NCBI RefSeq assembly: GCF_000685075.1
Contig: NZ_BAYD01000071.1
Span: 1-49,177 of the forward strand
Reading direction: 5' to 3'
Length of the DNA: 49,177 nt
DNA from: Paraburkholderia oxyphila NBRC 105797
GTDB taxonomy: Bacteria; Pseudomonadota; Gammaproteobacteria; Burkholderiales; Burkholderiaceae
In this document: positions 32,893 through 41,289 of the stretch, piece by piece
Layout: each line of letters begins with the position of its first letter
How positions within the stretch are numbered: position 1 is the stretch's first letter
Made by a program: the position numbers and the translations under genes
The notes under the pieces: generated by a model
What the model saw: the letters and a program-made list of their open reading frames with translations, nothing else
Databases searched by the model: none
Told to the model about the DNA's origin: nothing

Positions 32893-34293
32893 ATGTCGTT
32901 TGTTATCGTTTTAGCCGCCCTCGCCTTTCTCATGCTCGCGGCCTATCGCGGCTACAGCGTGATCCTTTTCGCACCGGTGGCCGCCCTTGGCGCCGTCCTG
33001 CTCACCGATCCCGCCGCCGTCGCGCCCGTCTTCTCCGGCATCTTCATGGAAAAGATGGTGGGCTTCGTGAAGCTCTACTTCCCCGTGTTCCTGCTTGGCG
33101 CCGTATTCGGCAAGGTGATCGAACTATCGGGCTACTCCGAGGCGATCGTCCACGCCGCGATCCGCTATATCGGCCGCTCGCGCGCGAACGCCGTGATCGT
33201 GGCCGTGTGCGCGCTGCTCACGTACGGCGGCGTGTCGCTGTTCGTGGTGGTGTTCGCGGTGTACCCGTTCGCCGCCGAGCTCTATCGCCAGAGCGACATT
33301 CCCAAGCGCCTCATGCCCGGCGCCATCGCGCTGGGCGCGTTCTCGTTCACGATGGATTCGCTGCCCGGCACGCCGCAAATCCAGAACATCATCCCCACCA
33401 CGTTCTTCAAGACCACGGCGTGGGCCGCGCCGGCGCTCGGCGTGATCGGCTCGCTCTTCATCATCGTCGTGGGCCTGACGTATCTCGAGTGGCGCCGCCG
33501 CAGCGCGATGGCGAAGGGCGAAGGCTATGGCACCTCGCTCGTGAACGAGCCCGAGCACGTGAAGACCGACCATCTGCCCAATCCGCTCCTCGCCATTACG
33601 CCGCTCGTGCTCGTGGGCGTGGCGAACTTCTTCCTGACACGCTGGATTCCGCAGTGGTACGGCGACACCTACACGGTCACGGCCGAAGTGCTGCCCGGCA
33701 TCCACGCGCCGGTCACCACGACGGTCAAGCAGCTGGTTGGGATCTGGTCGGTCGAGGGCGCGCTGCTGCTCGGCATCGCGTTCGTGATCGTCACGGCGTT
33801 CTCGCGCGTGAAGGAGCGTTTCGCCACCGGCACGAAGGCCGCCGTGGCGGGTGCGCTGCTCGCCTCGCTCAACACCGCTTCGGAGTACGGATTTGGCGGC
33901 GTGATCGCGGCACTGCCTGGCTTCATCGTCGTGAGCGATGCGCTCAAGAGCATTCCGAATCCGCTCGTGAACGCGGCGGTCTCGGTGAGCGCGCTCGCGG
34001 GCATCACCGGCTCGGCTTCGGGCGGCATGAGCATTGCGCTCGCCGCCATGTCCGATCTGTTCATCAAGAGCGCGCAGGCCGCGCATATTCCGCTCGACGT
34101 GCTGCATCGCGTGGTGGCGATGGCCAGCGGCGGCATGGACACGCTCCCGCATAACGGCGCGGTGATTACGCTGCTCGCGGTGACGGGGCTCACGCACCGC
34201 GAATCGTATCGCGACATTTTCGCGGTCACGATCATCAAGACGATGGCCGTGTTCTTCGTGATCGCGGTTTTTTACGCGACCGGGATCGTTTGA
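32893..34293 (+). CDS. GntP family permease
   Basis: 466 residues from the ATG at 32893 (AGGAG 7 bases upstream). Twelve to thirteen membrane helices are visible, with SFTMDSLPGTPQIQNIIPTT, GGVIAALPGFI, GITGSASGGMSIAL and MASGGMDTLPHNGAVITLLA, the substrate-site loops of the GntP/IT superfamily. Family members import gluconate or other small hydroxy acids with protons; the GGMDTLPHNGA loop is common in a branch found beside hydroxybutyrate genes, but no such gene is here. The gene stands alone. Confidence 0.9.
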   Translation: MSFVIVLAALAFLMLAAYRGYSVILFAPVAALGAVLLTDPAAVAPVFSGIFMEKMVGFVKLYFPVFLLGAVFGKVIELSGYSEAIVHAAIRYIGRSRANAVIVAVCALLTYGGVSLFVVVFAVYPFAAELYRQSDIPKRLMPGAIALGAFSFTMDSLPGTPQIQNIIPTTFFKTTAWAAPALGVIGSLFIIVVGLTYLEWRRRSAMAKGEGYGTSLVNEPEHVKTDHLPNPLLAITPLVLVGVANFFLTRWIPQWYGDTYTVTAEVLPGIHAPVTTTVKQLVGIWSVEGALLLGIAFVIVTAFSRVKERFATGTKAAVAGALLASLNTASEYGFGGVIAALPGFIVVSDALKSIPNPLVNAAVSVSALAGITGSASGGMSIALAAMSDLFIKSAQAAHIPLDVLHRVVAMASGGMDTLPHNGAVITLLAVTGLTHRESYRDIFAVTIIKTMAVFFVIAVFYATGIV

Positions 34294-34325
34294 GAGAGAC
34301 TGTTTGAGAAACGGCCGCGCCGGCC

Positions 34326-34919
34326 TCAACCCTGCGCGGCTTCGATACCGGCCAGCAGGAATGCCCGGTCAACCCATCGCGTCGTACTTTCCACCGTCTG
34401 CTTTCCACTCCTGAACAGGGCCTGCATATAGAGGGGTGCGAGCACGATTTCAACAATCAGTTCAGCACTCGGTACGACTTCGCCCCGCCTGCGCCCTGCG
34501 TCGAGCATTTGATTCAGCTCTTCCAGGCGTCGTCCAATCGGGGTCTTCATGATGTCCGGTTCTTCCGCCGGAACTTGCGGCGTCATCGCCATCACGCGCA
34601 TCAGCGACAGCGAATGCTGATTGCCCAGAGCGCGCGCGATCGACATCGCCCACGTCACCAGATTGTCACGCACCGATCCACTGGTCGGGATCGGCTCATC
34701 TCGTATGAGCCGTTCAACCGCGACGTCGGCCATCAGATTCCGGATATCCCCCCAGCGTCTGTACAGACTGGTCTTATTGACCGCAGACCGTTCAGCGATC
34801 TCAAGCATTGACGGGATCTCGCCTTGCCGTTCGTTCAAGAGGGCTTCCACCGCGTCGAACACCGCGTTCTTGACCCGTGTGCTCCGCCCTTTGGGGCGCT
34901 TTTGTGAAGTCTCAGTCAT
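34326..34919 (-). CDS. TetR family transcriptional regulator
   Basis: 197 residues from the ATG at 34919. The N-terminal helix-turn-helix (VKNAVFDAVEALLNER, MLEIAERSAVNKTSLYRRWG) is typical of TetR; the second half (~75-190) is the ligand-binding helical domain (AMSIARALGNQHSLSLMRVM; EIVLAPLYMQALFRSGK). A palindrome in the divergent promoter region suggests it represses itself and the adjacent hydrolase gene. Confidence 0.9.
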   Translation of the reverse strand: MTETSQKRPKGRSTRVKNAVFDAVEALLNERQGEIPSMLEIAERSAVNKTSLYRRWGDIRNLMADVAVERLIRDEPIPTSGSVRDNLVTWAMSIARALGNQHSLSLMRVMAMTPQVPAEEPDIMKTPIGRRLEELNQMLDAGRRRGEVVPSAELIVEIVLAPLYMQALFRSGKQTVESTTRWVDRAFLLAGIEAAQG

Positions 34920-34927
34920 GCCCAATT

Positions 34928-34947
34928 AAAGCAAATTCTGTTGCTTT
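34928..34947. promoter_or_regulatory. Palindrome, probable TetR operator
   Basis: AAAGCAA-ATTCTG-TTGCTTT has perfect 7-base arms, in the 166-base region between the divergent TetR and hydrolase genes, 8 bases before the TetR start. A third TTGCTTT half-site lies at 34978-34984. The region is AT-rich relative to both genes. Confidence 0.55.
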
Positions 34948-35085
34948 TTGTCCAGATCTGTGCAAAAGTGAATTTAGTTGCTTTAGCTGGAAAGGGGGGG
35001 CGAGTGCAATCGACTACGCTCGCGCCGCGCGAGGCGATCGGCTGCCGCCCTTCCGTTAACCCTTGAATTGATTAAGGAAATTGCC

Positions 35086-36333
35086 ATGACCATGCAAGCA
35101 GCCGTGAATCCGTCCGCAGGGCCTTCCGCGTTCCTTTTCCCCGGCGACGAACAATTCTGGTTCGAGACGGTGCGCATGTTCGGCGCCGACGAGTATGGCG
35201 GCGGCTCGTTTGGCGAGGTCATGGCGGTCAGCACCCGTATCACGGCGGGCGACTACGACAGCTGGTATGAAGCCTGGAACGCCATGGCGGATCGCATCGC
35301 CGCCGAAGGCGATCGCCAGCTTGCCGGCAACCATCGGATCAGCGCTCGCGACAGCTACCTTCGTGCCTGCAACTATTACCGCTCCTCGGAGTTCTTCCTG
35401 CATGCCAATCCGCGGGACCCGCGTGTCAGCCGTGCCTATGAACGCTCGGTTGCCTGCTATCGGGCGGCGGGGGCACTGCACGACCCGGAGATCAAACCGG
35501 TGGAAATTCCCTATGAAGGCACCACGTTGCCCGGCTATTTCCACCGCGCAGGTGAGGGAGTGCGGCCGCTGCTAATCATGCATAGCGGCTTCGACGGCTC
35601 CGCCGAGGAACTGCATTGGAGTGGGGCGCGGGCGGCGGTGGAGCGCGGCTATCATGTGCTGTGCTTTGACGGCCCTGGCCAGTACGGGCCCCTGCACAGA
35701 CACGGACTGGTCTTCCGGCACGACTGGGAGAACGTCGTCACGCCGGTCGTCGATTTCGCCCTGACGCTGCCCGGCATCGATTCGTCCCGCATCGCGCTTC
35801 GCGGGGAAAGCCTCGGCGGCTATCTCGCACCCCGCGCGGCGGCCTTCGAACACCGCATTGCCGCGGTGATTGCCAACGACGGCCTTTACGATTACGGCGC
35901 GCATCACGTGAGCCGCATGCCCGATGCCGGTCGGGAGGCGCTATTGACCGAACTGAGGGCCGGTCCTGTGCCGCAGGTAAACCGGGCGATGGCAGCGGCC
36001 ATGGAGGCATCGCCCGTGGTGCGCTGGGCGATTAGCCACGGCATGTGGTGCTTCGGCGCGGCAACGCCCAGTGAATACATCGGCAAGACGCTCGACTACA
36101 CGCTGGCAGGCGGAGTCGCCGGGCAAATCCGCTGCCCTACGCTCGTCTGCGAAGCCGAGGACGACCTGTTCTTCAAGGGGCAGCCTCAGCAGCTTTACGA
36201 CCATCTCACGTGCCCAAAGACGCTGATGACCTTTACCAATGCGGAGGGCGCAGGTGCGCATTGCGAGGTCGGGGCCGGCCGCCTCGCCAATGCCCGTATG
36301 TTCGACTGGCTTGATGAGACGCTGGGGATCTGA
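35086..36333 (+). CDS. Alpha/beta hydrolase (FrsA/dihydropseudooxynicotine hydrolase-like)
   Basis: 415 residues from the ATG at 35086 (AAGGAA 8 bases upstream). An N-terminal helical region (~1-140) is followed by an alpha/beta hydrolase domain with nucleophile Ser242 (RGESLGGYLAPR), acid in CEAEDDLFF and His in GAGAHCEVGA. This layout is found in carbon-carbon hydrolases acting on diketone-like compounds and in FrsA-like esterases. Substrate unknown. It is divergent from the TetR gene and probably regulated by it. Base composition is slightly lower in GC3 than neighbours, hinting at acquisition. Confidence 0.85.
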   Translation: MTMQAAVNPSAGPSAFLFPGDEQFWFETVRMFGADEYGGGSFGEVMAVSTRITAGDYDSWYEAWNAMADRIAAEGDRQLAGNHRISARDSYLRACNYYRSSEFFLHANPRDPRVSRAYERSVACYRAAGALHDPEIKPVEIPYEGTTLPGYFHRAGEGVRPLLIMHSGFDGSAEELHWSGARAAVERGYHVLCFDGPGQYGPLHRHGLVFRHDWENVVTPVVDFALTLPGIDSSRIALRGESLGGYLAPRAAAFEHRIAAVIANDGLYDYGAHHVSRMPDAGREALLTELRAGPVPQVNRAMAAAMEASPVVRWAISHGMWCFGAATPSEYIGKTLDYTLAGGVAGQIRCPTLVCEAEDDLFFKGQPQQLYDHLTCPKTLMTFTNAEGAGAHCEVGAGRLANARMFDWLDETLGI

Positions 36334-36395
36334 TCGGAAAGCTTGCTAAGCACATCAGGTGTTCCAGCAGGGCGGTCGGTTTCCCCTCCGCCCTT

Positions 36396-37967
36396 CTACA
36401 CTTCCTGGCCGGCTTTAACGACGGCTTCACCCCGAGCCGGCAGCGCGCCATTCATCTGTGCAGATGCACGCACTTGCGCCATGTACGGCTCGATATCCAT
36501 TTCGCCGTACCCGATAAGGCGGCTCTTCTTCACGATCCGATAGCCGACCCACATCACAACGAACAAGGGAATCCCGATATAGGTGGCCAGCACGCTCGCC
36601 CAGTCGATCTTGTTGGCCATGAACGCCTGGTAGTCCTGTCCGAGCATGACAACGAGACACACCGCAAAAGCGAATATCGGCCCAATCGGAAACCACTTCG
36701 ATCGATACGGCAGCTCCTCGAGCGAGAAACCCTGCGCGACGAAGCCCTTGCGGAAACGATAATGGCTGGCCGCAATGCCCAGCCAGGCGATGAACCCGGT
36801 CATGCCCGACGTGTTGAGCAGCCACATATAGACGGTTTTATCGCCGTACATCGACGAAAGGAAACACAGCGCCCCCACCGCAGTGGTGGCGTAAAGCGCA
36901 TTCCTTGGCACGCCGCTCGCCGAAAGCTTGCCGAAGAGCCTCGGTGCACGCCCCTCGATCGCCAGGTTATAGAGCATCCGCGTAGAGGCATACATGCCCG
37001 AATTGCCCGCGGACAGCACGGCGGTCAGGATCACCGCATTCATGACGCCCGCCGAAACCGCCAGGCCGGCGCGACGAAATACGAGCGTGAACGGGCTGAC
37101 GCCAATATCGGTCACATCGGATTTCAGGAGGTTCGGGTCGGTATGCGGAATCAGCAGACCGATGACGAAAATGGCGAGCACGTAAAACAGCAGAATTCGC
37201 CAGAACACCTGTCGTACCGCGCGCGGAATGTTTTTGCCGGGATTCTCCGATTCCCCGGCGGCGACGCCGATAAGTTCGGTTCCCTGAAAAGAGAAGCCCG
37301 CGATCATGGTGACGCCCAACAAGGCCGGCAAGCCACCGGTGAACGGTCCGCCATCCAGGGTGAAGTTGCCCCAGACGTGATCGGCCCCGCCCTTCAGGAT
37401 GCCGATGATCATCAGCAAGCCGATGCCGATGAACGCAACGACGGTAATCACCTTGATCAGCGAGAACCAGTATTCGGCTTCGCCGAAACCGCGCACGGAG
37501 AGCGCGTTGAGCAGGAACATCACAGTGAGGAAAGCGGCGCTCCACCAGACCCCGGGAACATGGGGAAACCAGTAGCCCATCACCAGTTGCGAGGCCACCA
37601 GTTCGACCGCGATGGTCACGGCCCAGTTGTACCAGTAGTTCCATCCCAGCGCGAAGCCAAAGCCCTCGTCGACGAACTTCGCGCCGTAGGTCGCGAACGA
37701 GCCGGAGACGGGCATGAACGCCGCCATTTCCCCGAGGCTCGTCATCAGGAAGTAGACCATCAAGCCGATCACGAGGTATGCGGCCATGGCGCCGCCGGGT
37801 CCGGCCTGGGAAATGGACGCCCCCGAAGCGACGAATAGACCGGTGCCGATCGATCCACCGATCGCAATCATGGTCAGATGGCGGGCTTTTAGACTACGGT
37901 GCAGGGCAGGCGTGGTGTCCCGAGCGCCGGAAGGGGGCGCTGAAACGCGATGTGAATCCGAATCCAT
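36396..37967 (-). CDS. lysP: Lysine-specific permease (APC family)
   Basis: 523 residues. The sequence follows E. coli LysP closely from the first helix onward: LKARHLTMIAIGGSIGTGLF, GPGGAMAAYLVIGLMVYFLM, MPVSGSFATYGAKFVDEGFG, GFSFQGTELIGVAAGESENP, SAGNSGMYASTRMLYNLA and LLNTSGMTGFIAWLGIA. Twelve membrane helices. It imports L-lysine with protons in the inner membrane; in E. coli it also restrains CadC. The ribosome site is weak (AAGAAG ~14 bases upstream), and a long structured leader precedes it. It is transcribed on the same strand as, and downstream of, the polyamine operon. Confidence 0.93.
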   Translation of the reverse strand: MDSDSHRVSAPPSGARDTTPALHRSLKARHLTMIAIGGSIGTGLFVASGASISQAGPGGAMAAYLVIGLMVYFLMTSLGEMAAFMPVSGSFATYGAKFVDEGFGFALGWNYWYNWAVTIAVELVASQLVMGYWFPHVPGVWWSAAFLTVMFLLNALSVRGFGEAEYWFSLIKVITVVAFIGIGLLMIIGILKGGADHVWGNFTLDGGPFTGGLPALLGVTMIAGFSFQGTELIGVAAGESENPGKNIPRAVRQVFWRILLFYVLAIFVIGLLIPHTDPNLLKSDVTDIGVSPFTLVFRRAGLAVSAGVMNAVILTAVLSAGNSGMYASTRMLYNLAIEGRAPRLFGKLSASGVPRNALYATTAVGALCFLSSMYGDKTVYMWLLNTSGMTGFIAWLGIAASHYRFRKGFVAQGFSLEELPYRSKWFPIGPIFAFAVCLVVMLGQDYQAFMANKIDWASVLATYIGIPLFVVMWVGYRIVKKSRLIGYGEMDIEPYMAQVRASAQMNGALPARGEAVVKAGQEV

Positions 37968-38396
37968 ATTAATTCTGACTTCTTTCTAGCTAGTGTTACA
38001 GGGGGAATCGAGTTTCCAGGCCATCCGGGAGCCCGGTGGCCACGGCCATTGCGCAAGAGGATGCAATGCCCGGACAGGCGTGCCGCTCGATTGAGCGACC
38101 CGATCGCCCATCCTCAATGAGAGTTGAGCCGTGATTTTATAGCAGTGCACGCCCGGCGAGCCGCCCACCCACCTGGGCACCGGACCTGCGGGCTGTTGCG
38201 CGCGCAAGGCAAGGCGAAATATCCGCCGCGCGCGAGAACCGGCATTCGAGCCGTCAATGAGGGGACGTGTCCGCCCCCAAAGGCAAGCGCCCAAGGGTCG
38301 GGGCACGGGGGACAGTCGCCTCCAGCGAGGCAACCAGAGAGGGATTGACAACGGTGGCGTCCGCGCGAGCATCGCGCGGACGCTGCGAAGCACCGG
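37968..38396. other. Structured spacer upstream of lysP
   Basis: 429 bases without a credible gene: frames here are Arg/Pro/Cys-rich and lack ribosome sites. On the minus strand it has a TATAAA-type -10 (38134-38139, GCTATAAAAT), then a ~165-base leader. Hairpins: CCGGGCTCCCGG (about 38024-38035), a GC stem GCGCGC...GCGCGC enclosing GGCG/CGCC (about 38196-38232), GGACACGTCC, GCCTC/GAGGC and a 12-base stem at 38357-38383. This density of structure is unusual for a plain spacer. Confidence 0.5.
38357..38383 (-). terminator. Strong hairpin after the aldehyde dehydrogenase gene
   Basis: GCGTCCGCGCGA and TCGCGCGGACGC form a perfect 12-base stem with the loop GCA, 13 bases beyond the dehydrogenase stop codon. 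There is no T-run, so it may protect the 3' end rather than terminate alone. Confidence 0.5.
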
Positions 38397-38411
38397 TTAC
38401 GCGTAACCGGT
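38392..38411. repeat. Perfect 20-base palindrome over a stop codon
   Basis: ACCGGTTACG joined to CGTAACCGGT is a perfect palindrome that includes the TAA stop of the aldehyde dehydrogenase gene and its last two codons (Tyr-Ala). It contains AccI/AgeI-like symmetry and directly precedes the 12-base hairpin. Confidence 0.6.
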
Positions 38412-39821
38412 CGTTCCCTTCGTTTCCAGATATTCCGCCAGCCCGAACTCGGCGTATTCGCGTCCGTTGCCGGAGCGCTTGAAGCCGCCGAACGGCGCCG
38501 CCGGATTCCAGGGCGGATAGTTGATATGGACGTTCCCAACCCGCAGCCGTGCCGCGACACGGCGTGCATGATCGAGGTCCTTCGACTGCACGTAGGCGGC
38601 GAGACCGTACACGGAGTCGTTGGCGAGCGCGATCGCCTCCTCTTCGGACCGGTAGGTCATGATGGACAGCACGGGCCCAAAGATCTCCTCCCGCGCGATC
38701 GTCATATCCGGCCGCACGTTGGAAAATACCGTGGGCCGCACGTAGAACCCCTCATTCAAGCCTTCGGGGCGCCCCATCCCGCCCGCAATCAGCGTTGCGC
38801 CCTCCTCGATACCGACGCCGATGCAGTGCTGGATGCGGTCGAACTGCGTCCGGCTGACGACGGGCCCGACTTCGGTACTGCCGTCGCGCGGGTTTCCGAC
38901 GACGGTCCGCTCGGCTTCGGCGCGCGCCGCCTGCTCCGCGCGATGCAGATGATCGACGTGCACGAGCATGCGAGTCGGCGCATTGCACGACTGCCCGCTA
39001 TTGCTGAAACAGCTTCGTGCGCCGCGCGTGACGGCATCCTCGATATCGGCGTCGGGAAGAATGATATTCGGGCTCTTGCTGCCCAGTTCCTGATGGACCC
39101 GCTTCACCGTATCCGCGGCGGCCTTCGCGACCTCGATGCCCGCGCGCGTCGACCCCGTGAACGACACCATGTCGACGTCGGGATGCCGTGACAGCGCGTC
39201 GCCCACGACATGCCCGTATCCGTGCACGAGATTGAAGACTCCGGGCGGCACGCCCGCCTCGTCCAGGATCTCCGCGAACAGAATGCCGCTGAACGGCGCA
39301 ATCTCGCTGGGCTTGAGCACCATCGTGCAGCCCGCGGCCAGCGCCGGCGCGACCTTGCAAACGATCTGGTTGATTGGCCAGTTCCACGGGGTAATCAGCG
39401 CACACACGCCTATCGGCTCGTGCGACACGAGCAGCGAGTCGGTCTGCTTGCGGAACGGAAACGAGCGCAGCGCGCGGATCGTCTGCTCGAGATGCGCGGT
39501 GCCGACCGCGGCTTGCATCGCGCGCGAAAACTCGATAGGCGCGCCCATTTCCTGACTGATGGTCTGCGCGACTTCTTCGTAGCGCCGCTGGTAGATTGCC
39601 AGCACCTGCTCCAGCAAGCCAAGCCGCTGCTCGACCGTCCAGCGCGAGAACACGTCGAACGCGCGCTTCGCCGCCTCCACCGCTCGATTGACTTCGTCAG
39701 GTCCGCCGATCCTCAGTTGTGCATAGGGCACCTCCGTTGCCGGATCGATGACATCGATCGCCTGCGCGCCGACGGGATCGAGCCACTGCCCGCCGATAAA
39801 GCTCTGCCTGGTCCTACGCAT
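38397..39821 (-). CDS. Aldehyde dehydrogenase (probable aminobutyraldehyde/polyamine pathway)
   Basis: 474 residues from the ATG at 39821 (AGGAG 7 bases upstream). The NAD(P)-dependent ALDH fold is complete: PWNWP (Asn147), Glu245 (HQELGSKSP), catalytic Cys279 (SGQSCNAPTRM) and the EEIFGPVLS and PFGGFKRSGNGRE motifs. It should oxidise the aldehyde made by the aminotransferase upstream, e.g. 4-aminobutyraldehyde to GABA. The aminotransferase gene ends 26 bases before its start. The specific aldehyde is inferred from the operon. Confidence 0.93.
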   Translation of the reverse strand: MRRTRQSFIGGQWLDPVGAQAIDVIDPATEVPYAQLRIGGPDEVNRAVEAAKRAFDVFSRWTVEQRLGLLEQVLAIYQRRYEEVAQTISQEMGAPIEFSRAMQAAVGTAHLEQTIRALRSFPFRKQTDSLLVSHEPIGVCALITPWNWPINQIVCKVAPALAAGCTMVLKPSEIAPFSGILFAEILDEAGVPPGVFNLVHGYGHVVGDALSRHPDVDMVSFTGSTRAGIEVAKAAADTVKRVHQELGSKSPNIILPDADIEDAVTRGARSCFSNSGQSCNAPTRMLVHVDHLHRAEQAARAEAERTVVGNPRDGSTEVGPVVSRTQFDRIQHCIGVGIEEGATLIAGGMGRPEGLNEGFYVRPTVFSNVRPDMTIAREEIFGPVLSIMTYRSEEEAIALANDSVYGLAAYVQSKDLDHARRVAARLRVGNVHINYPPWNPAAPFGGFKRSGNGREYAEFGLAEYLETKGTTGYA

Positions 39822-39847
39822 CGAATACTCCTGTGAGTCCTTCATGT

Positions 39848-41239
39848 TCAGCGCGTCGCGCGCGCGTACGCGTCGGCGACGATGTCGCGAATCTGTGCGA
39901 CAAACCACGAAATCTCGTCGCGCGACATCACGAGCGGCGGCGAGAACTGCAAGATCGGCGTGCCTTCGTGATCGACGCCCGCGCGGCAAAGGAGCCCCGC
40001 GTCGAACAGCGCGGGAGCGAGCACCGTCGAGACGAACGTCTGCGCGCTCATATCGGCCTTCCAGCGGCGCGCTTCTTTGTCGGACACGAGTTCGAGCGAG
40101 TAGTGATAGCCGTCGCCGCGCACGTCGCCCACGCACGGCAATTCGAGCAGCGCGTTCAGTTGCGAACGGAAATAGCCCTCGTTTTCGCGCACGTTCTCGA
40201 GCACGCCCTCACGCTCCATGATCGACAGATTGGCCAGCGCGGCCGCGCACGCGACCGGATGGCCGCCATACGTCGCGCCGTGCAGGAACATCTGCTGCGG
40301 GCCCTCGAGCACGGTGTTGACGACCGCGTCGCTCGCGATCACGCCGCCGAGCGGGACGTAGCCCGAGGCAATGCCCTTTGCGAACGTCAGAATGTCCGGC
40401 TTGAAGCCATAGCGGCGCGAGCCGAAATATTCGCCGAGACGGCCAAAGCCGCAAATCACTTCGTCTGTCATCAGCAACACGCCATGGCGATCGCAGAGTT
40501 CGCGCAGCCCCTGCGCATAGCCCGCCGGCGGCGTCAGGCTGCCACCGGCGTTCTGCAGCGGCTCGACGACGATGGCCGCCACGGTATCCGGGCCTTCCTG
40601 AATGATCAGCGATTCGATTTCGTCGAGCAGGAATTGCGTGAACTGCGCCTCCGTCTCGCCCACGGGGCGGCCGTAGCGCTTCGTGTTGTTGACGTGCCGC
40701 ACCCCCGACATCAGCGGCTCGAAATGCTTGCGGAAATTCGTCAGGCCGTTCAATGCCAGCGCGCCGAACGAGGTGCCGTGATAAGCCACGCGACGCGCGA
40801 TGAACTTGCGCCGCTGCGGCTCGCCGCGCGCCTGGTGGTACTGACGAACCAGCTTGATGGCCGATTCGTTCGACTCCGACCCGCTCGAGGTGAAGAACAC
40901 CCGGTTCAGTCCTTCCGGTGCGAGCGTCGCGAGCTTGTGAGAGAGACGGATGGCGGGTTCGTGTCCATTGCCCCAGTTGGTCGCGAACGGCAGCCGGACC
41001 ATCTGATCGCGAACCGCGTCGCCAATCTCGGCGCCGTGGCTATAGCCGATCTGGACACAGTACAGGCCCGCCAGCCCGTCGAAGTAACGTTTGCCACCTT
41101 GGTCGACGAGCCAGCAACCCTCGCTGTGGTCGAAAACGGTCAAGTCCTTGTCGCCATAGGCGTCGGCGTGCGTGAAGTGCATCAGCAGATGGCGCTTGCC
41201 CAGGGCCTGCAAGTCTTGTTTGAGGTCCGCGTTGCTCAT
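39848..41239 (-). CDS. Class III aminotransferase (putrescine/omega-amino acid-pyruvate type)
   Basis: 463 residues from the ATG at 41239 (AGGAG 9 bases upstream). PLP lysine is Lys288 (LTFAKGIASGY) and Asp259 (MTDEVICGFGR) contacts the cofactor; SSGSESNESAIKL and YHGTSFGALALNG are typical of omega-aminotransferases such as putrescine-pyruvate aminotransferase SpuC. It moves an amine group from a diamine or omega-amino acid to pyruvate. Located between a PuuP-like importer and an aldehyde dehydrogenase in one operon, it most likely acts on putrescine or a related polyamine. Confidence 0.92.
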   Translation of the reverse strand: MSNADLKQDLQALGKRHLLMHFTHADAYGDKDLTVFDHSEGCWLVDQGGKRYFDGLAGLYCVQIGYSHGAEIGDAVRDQMVRLPFATNWGNGHEPAIRLSHKLATLAPEGLNRVFFTSSGSESNESAIKLVRQYHQARGEPQRRKFIARRVAYHGTSFGALALNGLTNFRKHFEPLMSGVRHVNNTKRYGRPVGETEAQFTQFLLDEIESLIIQEGPDTVAAIVVEPLQNAGGSLTPPAGYAQGLRELCDRHGVLLMTDEVICGFGRLGEYFGSRRYGFKPDILTFAKGIASGYVPLGGVIASDAVVNTVLEGPQQMFLHGATYGGHPVACAAALANLSIMEREGVLENVRENEGYFRSQLNALLELPCVGDVRGDGYHYSLELVSDKEARRWKADMSAQTFVSTVLAPALFDAGLLCRAGVDHEGTPILQFSPPLVMSRDEISWFVAQIRDIVADAYARATR

Positions 41240-41289
41240 TGTTTCGTTCTCCTGTTTCATTTCCACATCAGAATCCTGCAATCTGCCGC

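Noticed and set aside
37986..38569. Minus-strand frames in the lysP upstream region
   Set aside because: Cys/Arg/Pro-rich, no ribosome sites, partly overlapping the dehydrogenase gene; region better seen as structured non-coding DNA.
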